A stretch of 64,000 nucleotides of DNA. It comes from an uncultured Paracoccaceae bacterium. GTDB lineage: Bacteria; Pseudomonadota; Alphaproteobacteria; Rhodobacterales; Rhodobacteraceae. The DNA is taken from contig CANKZJ010000006.1 in NCBI GenBank assembly GCA_947488605.1, forward strand, positions 71,822 through 135,821. The letters are read 5' to 3'. A program made the translations under genes and the position numbers. This document shows positions 55,622-63,947 of this stretch, piece after piece; within the stretch, counting starts at the first letter, position 1; every line of letters begins with the position of its first letter. A model generated the notes under the pieces. It ran no database searches. It was not told the DNA's origin and saw only the letters and a program-made list of their open reading frames with translations.

Positions 55622-56121
55622 GGTTTGCTTTCTGCCTCGCGCAGGGTTTGCACCCATATCACAAGAAATACAATTGCGCCGATACTGCCCACCAGCACGG
55701 CCTGTGATCCCGGGCCAATCATGCCACGCACCAGCCCATACAACAAAAACATCGGTGAGGTCGCCAAAAGCGTCCAGAACAATGCGAGCCTTGCGGAATA
55801 CCAACTGCCTTTTCCACCTAGGATTTTCGCAATCACATGCGACAAGGCCGCGATGCCATACATGAACAGCGGCAGAACGATGACAGCACTAAAGAACGTA
55901 TACGTCATCATCCCTTCAAAGTTCATTTCTGGCGGCCAAGGCGACGGCTCAAACCCATCAGCGACACGGCGCAACCGCGGCCATTGCGCGACGAAGATCA
56001 GAAAACAGCTGACCATCAAATAGACAATGGCGCGATCTTCGCGGCGGCCTTGCAGCAGCAAATCGTGCATCACGGCACGCGGTCTGCGCCAGGTCCGCAC
56101 TATGTCGTTGGTGACGGGCAT
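55618..56121 (-). CDS. Membrane protein in the suf operon, Yip1-like
   Basis: A 167-residue protein with four hydrophobic segments (residues ~33-47, 72-98, 108-127 and 138-157). The N-terminus is charged (VRTWRRPRAVMHDLL). Sequence style and coupling to the neighbouring Yip1-like gene suggest that the two are related partners. It overlaps sufD by one base. Function unknown. Confidence 0.72.
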   Translation of the reverse strand: MPVTNDIVRTWRRPRAVMHDLLLQGRREDRAIVYLMVSCFLIFVAQWPRLRRVADGFEPSPWPPEMNFEGMMTYTFFSAVIVLPLFMYGIAALSHVIAKILGGKGSWYSARLALFWTLLATSPMFLLYGLVRGMIGPGSQAVLVGSIGAIVFLVIWVQTLREAESKP

Positions 56122-57407
56122 TACCGGTGCCGCTTGAGCCAGCCTTCCAGCCGGTCGCGCAGGTCCTCCGCCAATCCTTCGTCTTCGATCTCTTCCAAAG
56201 CTTCGGCCAAGAATGAAAGCGTCAACAAATTGCGGGCCTCATCATGCGAAATGCCACGCGAGCGCAGGTAAAACAACGCCGTCTCATCAATCGCACCGGA
56301 TGTGGAGCCATGCGAACACGCCACATCATCTGCATAAATCTCAAGCTCGGGCTTGGCGAGGAATTGACTATCGTCATCCAACAAGAGCGATTGACTGATT
56401 TGATAACCGTCTGTCTTCTGCGCGCCTTCTTTCACCAGAATCTTACCTTGGAAAACGCCGGTTGCACCGTTGCGCAGCACTTTCTTAAAGACCTGTCGGC
56501 TTTCGCCGTTCAAGGCGTCATGCGTGACAAACACCGTGTCATCATGGTGAAAATCTTTGCCATCCCCGACACAAATGCCCGCCACATGGGCAATGGCGTC
56601 GTCGCCAACGATCTCTAGAATGCATTCATTGCGTGTCAAAACCCCGTTGAACGTCAAGGTGAATGACTTGAACGTGGAATTCGCAGCAATCCTTGCAAAA
56701 CAATGCGTTACAGCGCGACGTTCATGATCACGGCCTTGCGCGCGGACGTGGTTAAACTTACCACCCTCGCCAACTTCGACCTCAAGTTGCTTCGAAAAAC
56801 GCGCTGCCGCTGGCCCCGTTTCCAGCAATGTGACCTCAGCGCCCGCTTCAACCTTCACCAGATTATGCAAGATCGCATCCGACGACACGTCCTTGTGCAA
56901 ATAGATAAAGTTAATTGGCTTGGATGCCTTGCCGGTCACCCGGATCACGATGCCGTCGGTGGCGAGTGCGGTGTTCAGCGTGGCCAATGGCCGCTCGACC
57001 GGCTTTTGCCCGCGTGCTTCCAAGACGCCGTATAGCTCTTTGGCCCAGTGAATATCTGTGGCCATTGCATCTGCAAGGCGCTCAATCTCGACCCCTTCTG
57101 CGGACAAATCGTCGGACGCATGCGCATCAAACACACCATCCACAAAAACGATTTTGACACGGTCCACATCTGCAAAGAGCGGACCTTCGTCATTGACGAA
57201 AAGCGCTGCATCTGGCGTATCCGTCGCGGTCAAAGACGTAGGGTCGGTGTATTTCCAATACTCATCCCGCTTGGTGGGCAGACCCATCTGACGCACGCGC
57301 TCTAAGGCGTCCGCGCGCACCGCATTGCTCCATGCCGCCCCTTGCGGGACGTCTACATCGGTCAACCGGGCCTCGGTGGTATCAATCTTTAGTTTTGCAA
57401 GCGCCAT
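56121..57407 (-). CDS. sufD: Fe-S assembly scaffold protein SufD
   Basis: Partner of SufB in the SufBC2D scaffold. The 428-residue protein has a beta-helix core and a C-terminal block with DVACSHGSTSGAIDETALFYLRSRGI, broken into the conserved HGSTSG and FYLRSRGI motifs. The ends overlap sufC and the membrane gene by one base each. It follows sufC in the operon, as usual. Confidence 0.95.
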   Translation of the reverse strand: MALAKLKIDTTEARLTDVDVPQGAAWSNAVRADALERVRQMGLPTKRDEYWKYTDPTSLTATDTPDAALFVNDEGPLFADVDRVKIVFVDGVFDAHASDDLSAEGVEIERLADAMATDIHWAKELYGVLEARGQKPVERPLATLNTALATDGIVIRVTGKASKPINFIYLHKDVSSDAILHNLVKVEAGAEVTLLETGPAAARFSKQLEVEVGEGGKFNHVRAQGRDHERRAVTHCFARIAANSTFKSFTLTFNGVLTRNECILEIVGDDAIAHVAGICVGDGKDFHHDDTVFVTHDALNGESRQVFKKVLRNGATGVFQGKILVKEGAQKTDGYQISQSLLLDDDSQFLAKPELEIYADDVACSHGSTSGAIDETALFYLRSRGISHDEARNLLTLSFLAEALEEIEDEGLAEDLRDRLEGWLKRHR

Positions 57408-58162
57408 CAGGCCACCTCTGCCAGAATATCAGCATAGCCGTTGTTTTCGACCTCAAGCGCCAATTCCGGACCGCCCGATTTCACGATACGGCCGTCAGCC
57501 ATGATGTGCACGATGTCTGGCTTAATATGGTCGAGCAGCCGCTGGTAGTGCGTGATCACAAGGAACGACCGCCCTTCGGAGCGTAGCGCGTTCACACCCT
57601 CGGACACCAATTTCATCGCGTCCACGTCAAGACCGGAATCAGTCTCGTCCAGAATGCACATCTTTGGCTCAAGCATCGCCATCTGCAGGATTTCATTGCG
57701 CTTTTTCTCGCCACCAGAAAAGCCAACATTGACCGGACGCTTCAGCATATCCGCATCAATCTTTAGATCTTTGGCTTTCGCGCGAACTTCTTTGAGGAAG
57801 TCACCGGCGCTCAACTCGTCTTCGCCGCGCGCCTTGCGCTGTGCGTTCACTGCTGTGCGCAGAAACGTCATATTGCCAACGCCCGGAATTTCAACAGGGT
57901 ATTGAAACGCAAGGAACAGGCCGTTCGCAGCACGATCCTCAGGCTCCATTTCAAGCAGGTCTTCACCCTCAAGTGCAGCTGAGCCGCCTGTCACCTCGTA
58001 GCCGCCTTTTCCAGACAAGACATACGATAATGTCGATTTGCCTGACCCGTTTGGCCCCATGATCGCGTGAACGCTGCCAGGCTCAATTTTCAGGTCCACA
58101 CCTTTAAGGATTTGCTTGTCTTCTTCTTCCAGTTTGACCTTCAGGCCTTTGATTTCCAGCAT
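57407..58162 (-). CDS. sufC: Fe-S assembly ATPase SufC
   Basis: ABC-type ATPase that drives the SufBC2D scaffold. The 251-residue protein has Walker A GPNGSGKSTL near residue 36, the SufC-specific signature FSGGEKKRNEI, and Walker B CILDETDSGLD. It overlaps sufD by one base. The membrane protein gene between sufB and sufC lies 92 bases upstream. Confidence 0.97.
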   Translation of the reverse strand: MLEIKGLKVKLEEEDKQILKGVDLKIEPGSVHAIMGPNGSGKSTLSYVLSGKGGYEVTGGSAALEGEDLLEMEPEDRAANGLFLAFQYPVEIPGVGNMTFLRTAVNAQRKARGEDELSAGDFLKEVRAKAKDLKIDADMLKRPVNVGFSGGEKKRNEILQMAMLEPKMCILDETDSGLDVDAMKLVSEGVNALRSEGRSFLVITHYQRLLDHIKPDIVHIMADGRIVKSGGPELALEVENNGYADILAEVA

Positions 58163-58254
58163 ATTATTCCCCTGAGGATAAGTGTGTTACGCGCACGACA
58201 AAGACCCTGCATGGCATAAACCAGCAGAGCAATTGTCGTTCTTAAGAGTGAAAT

Positions 58255-58767
58255 TTAGAGACCGAAGACCGATCCGCGGTAGACGATCGAATGTTGTGTT
58301 GTGGTTTGCATTACCTGCTCGACGTGCGCGGTGGTGTAGATGATCGCCATTTGATCCGGCCAACGCCAAATCAGGTTGTGTCCGGCCACCATCATCACGG
58401 CGATCCCTGCGATCTGTGCAATCCGTTCTGTTATTGTGCGCTTGTTGGTCATCGCGGCCAACAACATGACGCCCCAAAATGCGACAAAGATTTCCAGAAA
58501 AGTCACGACGCTGCTGGATTCGATCAATCCGAAATACCGGATGCGAATGACTTGCGCGACCATCAGTGCGAAAGCCCCAAGGATCATCGAGACGAGGACG
58601 ATCGACAAAACAGTCGGCTCTTCCTTGGCTTTCTTGATCTTGGCTCCGCTGACGCGTTTGGGAATTTGCATCCCCAGATTTGGGTCGTAGTAACCTTGAT
58701 TGCGCGGGCTCTTGATCCGCTTCACACGTTTGCGAAAATCGTTGATATCGTGCTTGGCTGCGCCCAT
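58255..58767 (-). CDS. Membrane protein of unknown function between sufB and sufC
   Basis: A 170-residue protein with a basic N-terminal half (FRKRVKRIKSPRNQGYYD, GAKIKKAKEE) and about three hydrophobic segments in residues ~55-140. It has no recognised family. Earlier in-frame starts exist (58866 and 58782); ATG 58767 is taken because GGGATC and AAAGGC lie upstream, but this is uncertain. Its place inside the suf operon suggests co-expression with Fe-S assembly. Confidence 0.7.
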   Translation of the reverse strand: MGAAKHDINDFRKRVKRIKSPRNQGYYDPNLGMQIPKRVSGAKIKKAKEEPTVLSIVLVSMILGAFALMVAQVIRIRYFGLIESSSVVTFLEIFVAFWGVMLLAAMTNKRTITERIAQIAGIAVMMVAGHNLIWRWPDQMAIIYTTAHVEQVMQTTTQHSIVYRGSVFGL

Positions 58768-58881
58768 CGCCTTTGATCCCATATCCCCTGCGTTCCAAGC
58801 TGGATCGCATCCAACTTGGGCAAGAAATAGGCCGCGAAGTGACAAGGTCGCGACAAAGCTTCTCAACAGTGGGTTGCATGG

Positions 58882-60405
58882 TTAGCCAACGGACCCTTCA
58901 AGCGAAATCGCGACAAGCGCTTGCGCTTCCATCGCAAATTCCATCGGCAGCGCTTGCAGCACTTCCTTACAAAATCCGTTCACGACCAAGGCCACAGCCT
59001 CTTCCTCGTCCATCCCGCGCGAGCGGCAATAGAACAGCTGATCATCGTCCACCTTTGATGTGGTCGCCTCATGTTCAACCCGTGAAGAATTATTCTTTAC
59101 CTCGATATATGGCACGGTATGCGCGCCGCATTTGTCACCAATCAGCAAGCTGTCACACTGCGTGTGATTGCGCGACGACTTCGCCTTTGGGTGCATGGAA
59201 ACAAGGCCGCGGTAGGTGTTCTGCGCCTTGCCGGCACTGATCCCCTTGGACACAATCCGCGACTTTGTGTTCTTGCCCAGATGCACCATCTTGGTGCCGG
59301 TGTCGGCCTGCTGCATGTTATTGGCAATCGCGATTGAATAAAACTCGCCTTGGCTGTCGTCGCCGCGCAGAATGCAGCTTGGATACTTCCAAGTGACCGC
59401 AGACCCCGTCTCGACTTGTGTCCACATCACCTTGGACCGATCACCACGGCAGTCCGCGCGCTTGGTCACAAAGTTATAGATACCGCCATTGCCGTCTTCA
59501 TCACCGGGATACCAGTTTTGGACGGTGGAATACTTCACCTCTGCGTCTTCTTCGATGATGATTTCCACAACTGCGGCATGTAGCTGGGCCACATCGCGCT
59601 TGGGTGCGGTGCATCCTTCAAGGTAGGAGACATAAGACCCCTTGTCCGCGATGATCAGCGTCCGTTCAAACTGGCCCGTATTCTCGGCGTTAATGCGGAA
59701 ATATGTGCTCAACTCCATCGGGCAGCGCACGCCTGGTGGGATGTAGACGAATGACCCGTCCGAAAAGACAGCCGAATTCAGCGTCGCATAAAAATTGTCA
59801 GACGCAGGCACGACCGTGCCAAGATACTTCTTTACCAACTCAGGATGATCGCGGATCGCCTCCGAGATCGAACAAAAGATGACACCGGCCTTCTTCAGTT
59901 CTGCTTGGAAAGTCGTGCCAACCGAAACGCTGTCAAAAACAGCATCGACAGCGACCTTTCGGCCTTCGGCAGGCATATCTTCCGCACCCTCGACACCAGC
60001 CAAAATAGCCTGCTCTTTCAATGGGATACCAAGCTTCGCGTATGTCGCCAACAGCTTCGGATCGACCTCTTCCAGCGACTTTGGTTTGACTTCCATGCTT
60101 TTGGGGCGTGCGTAATAAAAGATGTCCTGAAAATCGATCTCGGGGTAGTTGACCATCGCCCATTTGGGCTCTTTCATCTTGCCCCAACGCTCAAACGCGG
60201 ACAAACGCCAGTCTGTCATCCACTCGGGTTCTTCGTTCTTGCTAGAAATCAGACGCACGATATCGGTGTTCACGCCCTTTGGCGCGTAGTCCATCTCGAT
60301 CTCAGTTGCCCAGCCGTGTTTATATGGGCCCGAGAGTTCCTTGACCGCATCCACGGTGTCCTGATCAACGCCTTCTTTGACCTCAACGGTATCCAAAGCT
60401 GTCAT
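58882..60405 (-). CDS. sufB: Fe-S assembly scaffold protein SufB
   Basis: Core scaffold on which the nascent Fe-S cluster forms. The 507-residue protein starts with an acidic N-terminus and has [40 protein letters not shown] and the C-terminal [19 protein letters not shown] conserved blocks. It follows the cysteine desulfurase by 12 bases and precedes the membrane gene. Confidence 0.96.
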   Translation of the reverse strand: MTALDTVEVKEGVDQDTVDAVKELSGPYKHGWATEIEMDYAPKGVNTDIVRLISSKNEEPEWMTDWRLSAFERWGKMKEPKWAMVNYPEIDFQDIFYYARPKSMEVKPKSLEEVDPKLLATYAKLGIPLKEQAILAGVEGAEDMPAEGRKVAVDAVFDSVSVGTTFQAELKKAGVIFCSISEAIRDHPELVKKYLGTVVPASDNFYATLNSAVFSDGSFVYIPPGVRCPMELSTYFRINAENTGQFERTLIIADKGSYVSYLEGCTAPKRDVAQLHAAVVEIIIEEDAEVKYSTVQNWYPGDEDGNGGIYNFVTKRADCRGDRSKVMWTQVETGSAVTWKYPSCILRGDDSQGEFYSIAIANNMQQADTGTKMVHLGKNTKSRIVSKGISAGKAQNTYRGLVSMHPKAKSSRNHTQCDSLLIGDKCGAHTVPYIEVKNNSSRVEHEATTSKVDDDQLFYCRSRGMDEEEAVALVVNGFCKEVLQALPMEFAMEAQALVAISLEGSVG

Positions 60406-60417
60406 GTGTTCATCCTC

Positions 60418-61449
60418 TCAAGCAGCGCGACGTCGCGCTCGTTTTTCGCTCCAAGCCTGCGCAAACCGCAGAACTTCGTCTTCAGTCGTCTCGATGCCCA
60501 GTGACACGCGCACAGCGCTTGATGCCACGTCATCGTCAAGTCCCAGCGCTTGCAGCACCCGACTGGTTTTCACCTTGCCACTTGAACAGGCAGAGCCTGC
60601 CGAAATCGCAAAACCAGCCAAATCCATCGCCATCACCTGCGTCTCGCCTTTCCACCCCGGAGTGGCAAAACAACTTGTGTTGGGCAAACGATGCGACCCT
60701 TTCCCGACAAAAATAGTATTCTTTTCGGCGGCCTCAATGGCTGTTTCTAGAATATTTCTAAGTTTGGCAACCCGCTCCCATTTTCCGGCCGCCAAATCAG
60801 CCTGTGCCGCAGCCGCGGCAGCGCCCATTCCGGCAATGGCAACAACGTTTTCGGTGCCCGACCGGCGACCCATTTCTTGGCCGCCACCCTTGATTTGCGC
60901 AGCAATATCCGTGCCTTGCGGAAAGATCAGCGCACCGACACCTTTTGGGCCGCCAAATTTATGCGCCGATAACAACACCATGCCCACGCCAGCCCATGAA
61001 AATGCAAAGGGCACCTTGCCAAATCCTTGGGTAATGTCACTGACCGCCAAACCGTTGGGTAGTTCCTGCACAATACCCGTCTCGGAATTCGCCAATTGCA
61101 TTGTCGCGCGGCCCGGATCATCAACCTGAACCGCGCCATCAAGTACTGGCAAACATGCATCCACCCAAGCATGGACTGCATCATGCTCGATCGGTGCCGC
61201 CATTAACCCACGTCCAGCCAAAGCCAGTGCCGCCGCTTCTGTCGCACCAGACGTAAACACGACATCCGCACCCGACGCGCCCACAGCCTCGGCAATCTGG
61301 CTGCGCGCTGTCTCAACAATCCCCTTCGCCGCACGGCCTTCGGCATGCACTGAAGAAGGATTGCCCACGACATCCATCGCGGCAATCATCGCCGCCTGCG
61401 CCTCATCGCGCAAAGGCGTGGTCGCATTATGATCCAGATAGGTTCTCAT
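60418..61449 (-). CDS. Cysteine desulfurase, IscS/NifS-like
   Basis: PLP enzyme producing alanine and enzyme-bound persulfide. The 343-residue protein begins with RTYLDHNATTPLRDEA, has the PLP Lys in LLSAHKFGGPKGVG and a group I-type Cys loop SAGSACSSGKVK near residue 300. The long-loop style separates it from the SufS protein of the same operon. ATG 61449 starts the conserved sequence; upstream codons lie in the repeat. It lies between iscR and sufB. Confidence 0.92.
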   Translation of the reverse strand: MRTYLDHNATTPLRDEAQAAMIAAMDVVGNPSSVHAEGRAAKGIVETARSQIAEAVGASGADVVFTSGATEAAALALAGRGLMAAPIEHDAVHAWVDACLPVLDGAVQVDDPGRATMQLANSETGIVQELPNGLAVSDITQGFGKVPFAFSWAGVGMVLLSAHKFGGPKGVGALIFPQGTDIAAQIKGGGQEMGRRSGTENVVAIAGMGAAAAAAQADLAAGKWERVAKLRNILETAIEAAEKNTIFVGKGSHRLPNTSCFATPGWKGETQVMAMDLAGFAISAGSACSSGKVKTSRVLQALGLDDDVASSAVRVSLGIETTEDEVLRFAQAWSEKRARRRAA

Positions 61450-61454
61450 CTCAT

Positions 61455-61508
61455 CATCTTGCCAAAAATACTCCGGGGGAGGCCGCAGGCCGGGGGCAGC
61501 GCCCCTCT
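61455..61508. repeat. Intergenic repeat copy 2 (CATCTTGCC...AAATACTCC) with hairpins
   Basis: CATCTTGCCA followed by AAAATACTCC repeats the copy at 25501. Downstream are two small inverted repeats, GGCC-GCA-GGCC (61481-61491) and GGGGC-AGC-GCCCC (61493-61505). It sits between iscR and the cysteine desulfurase, where such hairpins on the transcript could affect operon expression or stability. Confidence 0.6.
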
Positions 61509-61518
61509 TGGACACTCA

Positions 61519-61980
61519 TCAGGCGTCATCCACTACTTCAAACAAAGCAGGCACCGCAGGACAGGGCGCTAACTCATTGCTGACCACATCCGACAATCGG
61601 GCTTGATGCAAGAACACGTAAACATGGGCACTCAGCCCTTCCCACAAACGGTTCGTCATGGATTGCGCACGCGACCCGGACGCGGCACCCGACGCACCCG
61701 CCCCTTTGTGCATCGCTGATACCGTTTCATCGACAGCACCTAAAATCTCGGCCACGCGAATATCAACAGCAGGTCGTGCAAGGCGGTACCCGCCACCCGG
61801 ACCGCGCACAGAATCAACCAACCCCGCGCGGCGCAACTTGACAAAGAGTTGCTCTAGATAGGGCAATGAAATGTCCTGTCGCTTGGAAATCTCGGTCAAA
61901 TTGACCAGCGCGCCATCCTTTTGCAAAGCAAGATCAGCCAAAGCGACCATTGCATAGCGGCCTTTGGTGCTTAATTTCAT
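61519..61980 (-). CDS. iscR: Rrf2-family Fe-S regulator IscR-like
   Basis: Transcription regulator of Fe-S assembly genes. The 153-residue Rrf2 protein has the winged helix (LSTKGRYAMVALADLA, QDISLPYLEQLFVKLRRAGLVDSVRGPGGGY). Only one Cys is present (APCPAVPAL near the end), whereas E. coli IscR uses three Cys to hold its cluster. A divergent cluster ligation is known for Rhodobacter IscR. ATG 61980 preceded by GGGGGAAG is chosen over 62007. It is the first gene of the suf operon. Confidence 0.92.
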   Translation of the reverse strand: MKLSTKGRYAMVALADLALQKDGALVNLTEISKRQDISLPYLEQLFVKLRRAGLVDSVRGPGGGYRLARPAVDIRVAEILGAVDETVSAMHKGAGASGAASGSRAQSMTNRLWEGLSAHVYVFLHQARLSDVVSNELAPCPAVPALFEVVDDA

Positions 61981-62077
61981 TGGCTTCCCCCGGGAATATA
62001 GGCGCAATTACATTGACGTGGCAGCCGTGCATCATTACTTCACCGTGACCACGACAATTAAGGCGAAAAGCCCTAGT

Positions 62078-62092
62078 TTAGAATCTTTCTAA
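62078..62092 (+). promoter_or_regulatory. Irr-type iron control element (ICE box)
   Basis: TTAGAA-TCT-TTCTAA is a perfect 6-bp inverted repeat with 3-base spacer, matching the alphaproteobacterial ICE consensus TTTAGAA-N3-TTCTAAA recognised by Irr; the outer T on the left also matches. It is located 98 bases ahead of the iscR ATG and 60 bases ahead of the divergent hydrolase gene. It predicts Irr repression of the suf operon when iron is low or high depending on site position. Confidence 0.72.
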
Positions 62093-62151
62093 GGTGTCTG
62101 CGCATTTTCGTCAATAATGCAGCAGGCAACCCAAGCAGCGACGGAACACGA

Positions 62152-62805
62152 ATGCCCGAAGTCATCTTTCCCGGACCAGAAGGTCGCCTTGAAGGCCGCT
62201 ATCACCCCCAAAAAGATCGCGATGCGCCAATAGCGATCGTACTGCACCCGCATCCGCAGTTTGGCGGGACGATGAACAACCGTGTCGTCTACAATCTGCA
62301 TTATGCGTTTTATAACATGGGCTTCACCGTGTTGCGGTTCAACTTCCGCGGTGTCGGTCGTAGCCAAGGCGAATATGACCAAGGTGTCGGCGAACTTTCA
62401 GACGCGGCCTCCGCCCTCGATTATCTGCAGTCAATGAACAACAACGCCAAGCATTGCTGGGTTGCTGGATTCTCATTCGGCGCATGGATCGGTATGCAAC
62501 TCTTGATGCGGCGTCCGGAAATCACAGGCTTCATCTCGGTCAGCCCACCGGCCAACATGTATGACTTTAGCTTTCTGGCACCCTGCCCGTCTTCTGGCTT
62601 GATCATCAACGGGTCAAACGACCGTGTTGCACCACCTGCCGACACAGTGACGCTTGTGAATAAACTGCACGAACAAAAGGGTATCACCGTCACGCATGAC
62701 GAAATGCACGGTGCGGGTCACTTCTTTGAAGACCCTCATATGGACCCTATGATTGATACGGTACGGACCTATGTGCGCCGTCGTCTTACGGAAACCACGC
62801 GGTAA
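62152..62805 (+). CDS. Alpha/beta hydrolase, dienelactone hydrolase-like
   Basis: A 217-residue serine hydrolase. The nucleophile elbow is AGFSFGAW (GxSxG near residue 106), the Asp is probably in NGSNDRVAPP, and the His in GAGHFFEDP. Oxyanion-type segment LHPHPQFGGTMNN. Family members with this short layout are described as alpha/beta hydrolases of unknown substrate. ACGGAACACGA precedes the ATG. It diverges from iscR and the shared intergenic region holds the ICE box. Confidence 0.88.
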   Translation: MPEVIFPGPEGRLEGRYHPQKDRDAPIAIVLHPHPQFGGTMNNRVVYNLHYAFYNMGFTVLRFNFRGVGRSQGEYDQGVGELSDAASALDYLQSMNNNAKHCWVAGFSFGAWIGMQLLMRRPEITGFISVSPPANMYDFSFLAPCPSSGLIINGSNDRVAPPADTVTLVNKLHEQKGITVTHDEMHGAGHFFEDPHMDPMIDTVRTYVRRRLTETTR

Positions 62806-62807
62806 TC

Positions 62808-63350
62808 ATGGCAGACTCCTATCTAGAACGCGTTGCTGGGGAATTGGCCGATCTTGCATTGGCCGATGAAGAGCGCACGGCAGACGAAAAAATCGTCAAC
62901 GAGATTGCCGAAGTGTTGGGGTCATCGTCACAGACGCTACAAGAGGCCTATCTCACGGCCATACGTGTGCGCCGTGCCGAAGCCCGCGCGCGCGGCATCT
63001 TGATCGAACGTGGCGGCGAAATTCTTGTGTCAAAGCGGCGCATGATCACCGATGAACGTGATGGCACGTCGCGCAAAGAAAAACGCGACCCGACGCAGTT
63101 CGAGCGCCCCACCGAAAAGACAAAGAAGACCGACGAAAAGCCTGAAGACATTGACGAGCCAGATAGCGCGGAAGAGCCCGACATCGTTGACGATGACGTG
63201 GTGGAACCAGATCAGGAGACGGCCAAGGACGAAGACCGCGAAGAAGACAGTCTCGATGATGTGATGGAACTGCTTGATACGGCCTTTGCCTCGGCGGATG
63301 GCGCGAAATCAGACAAATCCAAAGTTACCCCATCGCGTCCGAAACGCTGA
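62808..63350 (+). CDS. Acidic protein of unknown function
   Basis: A 180-residue soluble protein. The N-terminal ~85 residues are helical and mixed-charge (LERVAGELADLALADEE, LTAIRVRRAEARARGILIE). The rest is low-complexity, very acidic with Lys/Glu/Asp runs, probably disordered (residues ~88-150). No family recognised. It begins two bases after the hydrolase stop, so probably co-transcribed. Confidence 0.72.
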   Translation: MADSYLERVAGELADLALADEERTADEKIVNEIAEVLGSSSQTLQEAYLTAIRVRRAEARARGILIERGGEILVSKRRMITDERDGTSRKEKRDPTQFERPTEKTKKTDEKPEDIDEPDSAEEPDIVDDDVVEPDQETAKDEDREEDSLDDVMELLDTAFASADGAKSDKSKVTPSRPKR

Positions 63351-63362
63351 TCGGCCCGGTTG

Positions 63363-63947
63363 ATGTCGCGCATTGATGCTCAGCTCGCGTTCCTTACGGA
63401 AGCAGACAAACTCAAATCAACCCTGCGCGCCACAACGCTGTGTGATGGATCGCGTCTTGAAAACTCGGGTGAACATAGCTGGCATATCGCCCTTTATGCG
63501 ATGGTCATGGCTGAACATGCGGCCCAACGGGTCAACATTGACCGGGTCATCAAAATGCTTTTGATCCATGATCTTGTGGAAATTGACGCAGGCGATAACC
63601 CGATCCACGGCAACCATGATCCTGCCGAGATGGAAGTAATCGAGCAAGCCGCAGCAGACCGTATCTTTGGCCTGCTCCCCGATGATCAGGCAACAGCTTT
63701 TCGCGCGCTTTGGGACGAGTTTGAAGCCGCTGAAACCAATGATGCAGTCTTTGCAAAATCCATAGACCGCGTGCAGCCTGTGATCTCCAATCTTGAAACC
63801 GGCGGCGGGACATGGCCGGCCTACAATGTCACCGCCGCACAACTGCAATCGCGTGTCGGGGTGAAGGTCCAAAAAGGCGCGCCAGCAGTCTGGACCGCAC
63901 TCAAAGCGCGGATCGATGCTTGGTTTGCAGAAAATACAACCAACTGA
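63363..63947 (+). CDS. HD-domain protein, YfbR/HDDC2-like nucleotidase
   Basis: A 194-residue HD-domain protein. The metal ligands are visible: His in NSGEHSWHIAL, the HD pair in LLIHDLVEIDAGD, and a later Asp in FAKSIDRVQP near residue 135. The layout resembles 5'-deoxynucleotidase YfbR and the HDDC2 family, which hydrolyse dNMPs. ATG 63363 is used although a TTG one codon earlier is in frame. It is 12 bases after the acidic protein gene. Confidence 0.85.
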   Translation: MSRIDAQLAFLTEADKLKSTLRATTLCDGSRLENSGEHSWHIALYAMVMAEHAAQRVNIDRVIKMLLIHDLVEIDAGDNPIHGNHDPAEMEVIEQAAADRIFGLLPDDQATAFRALWDEFEAAETNDAVFAKSIDRVQPVISNLETGGGTWPAYNVTAAQLQSRVGVKVQKGAPAVWTALKARIDAWFAENTTN

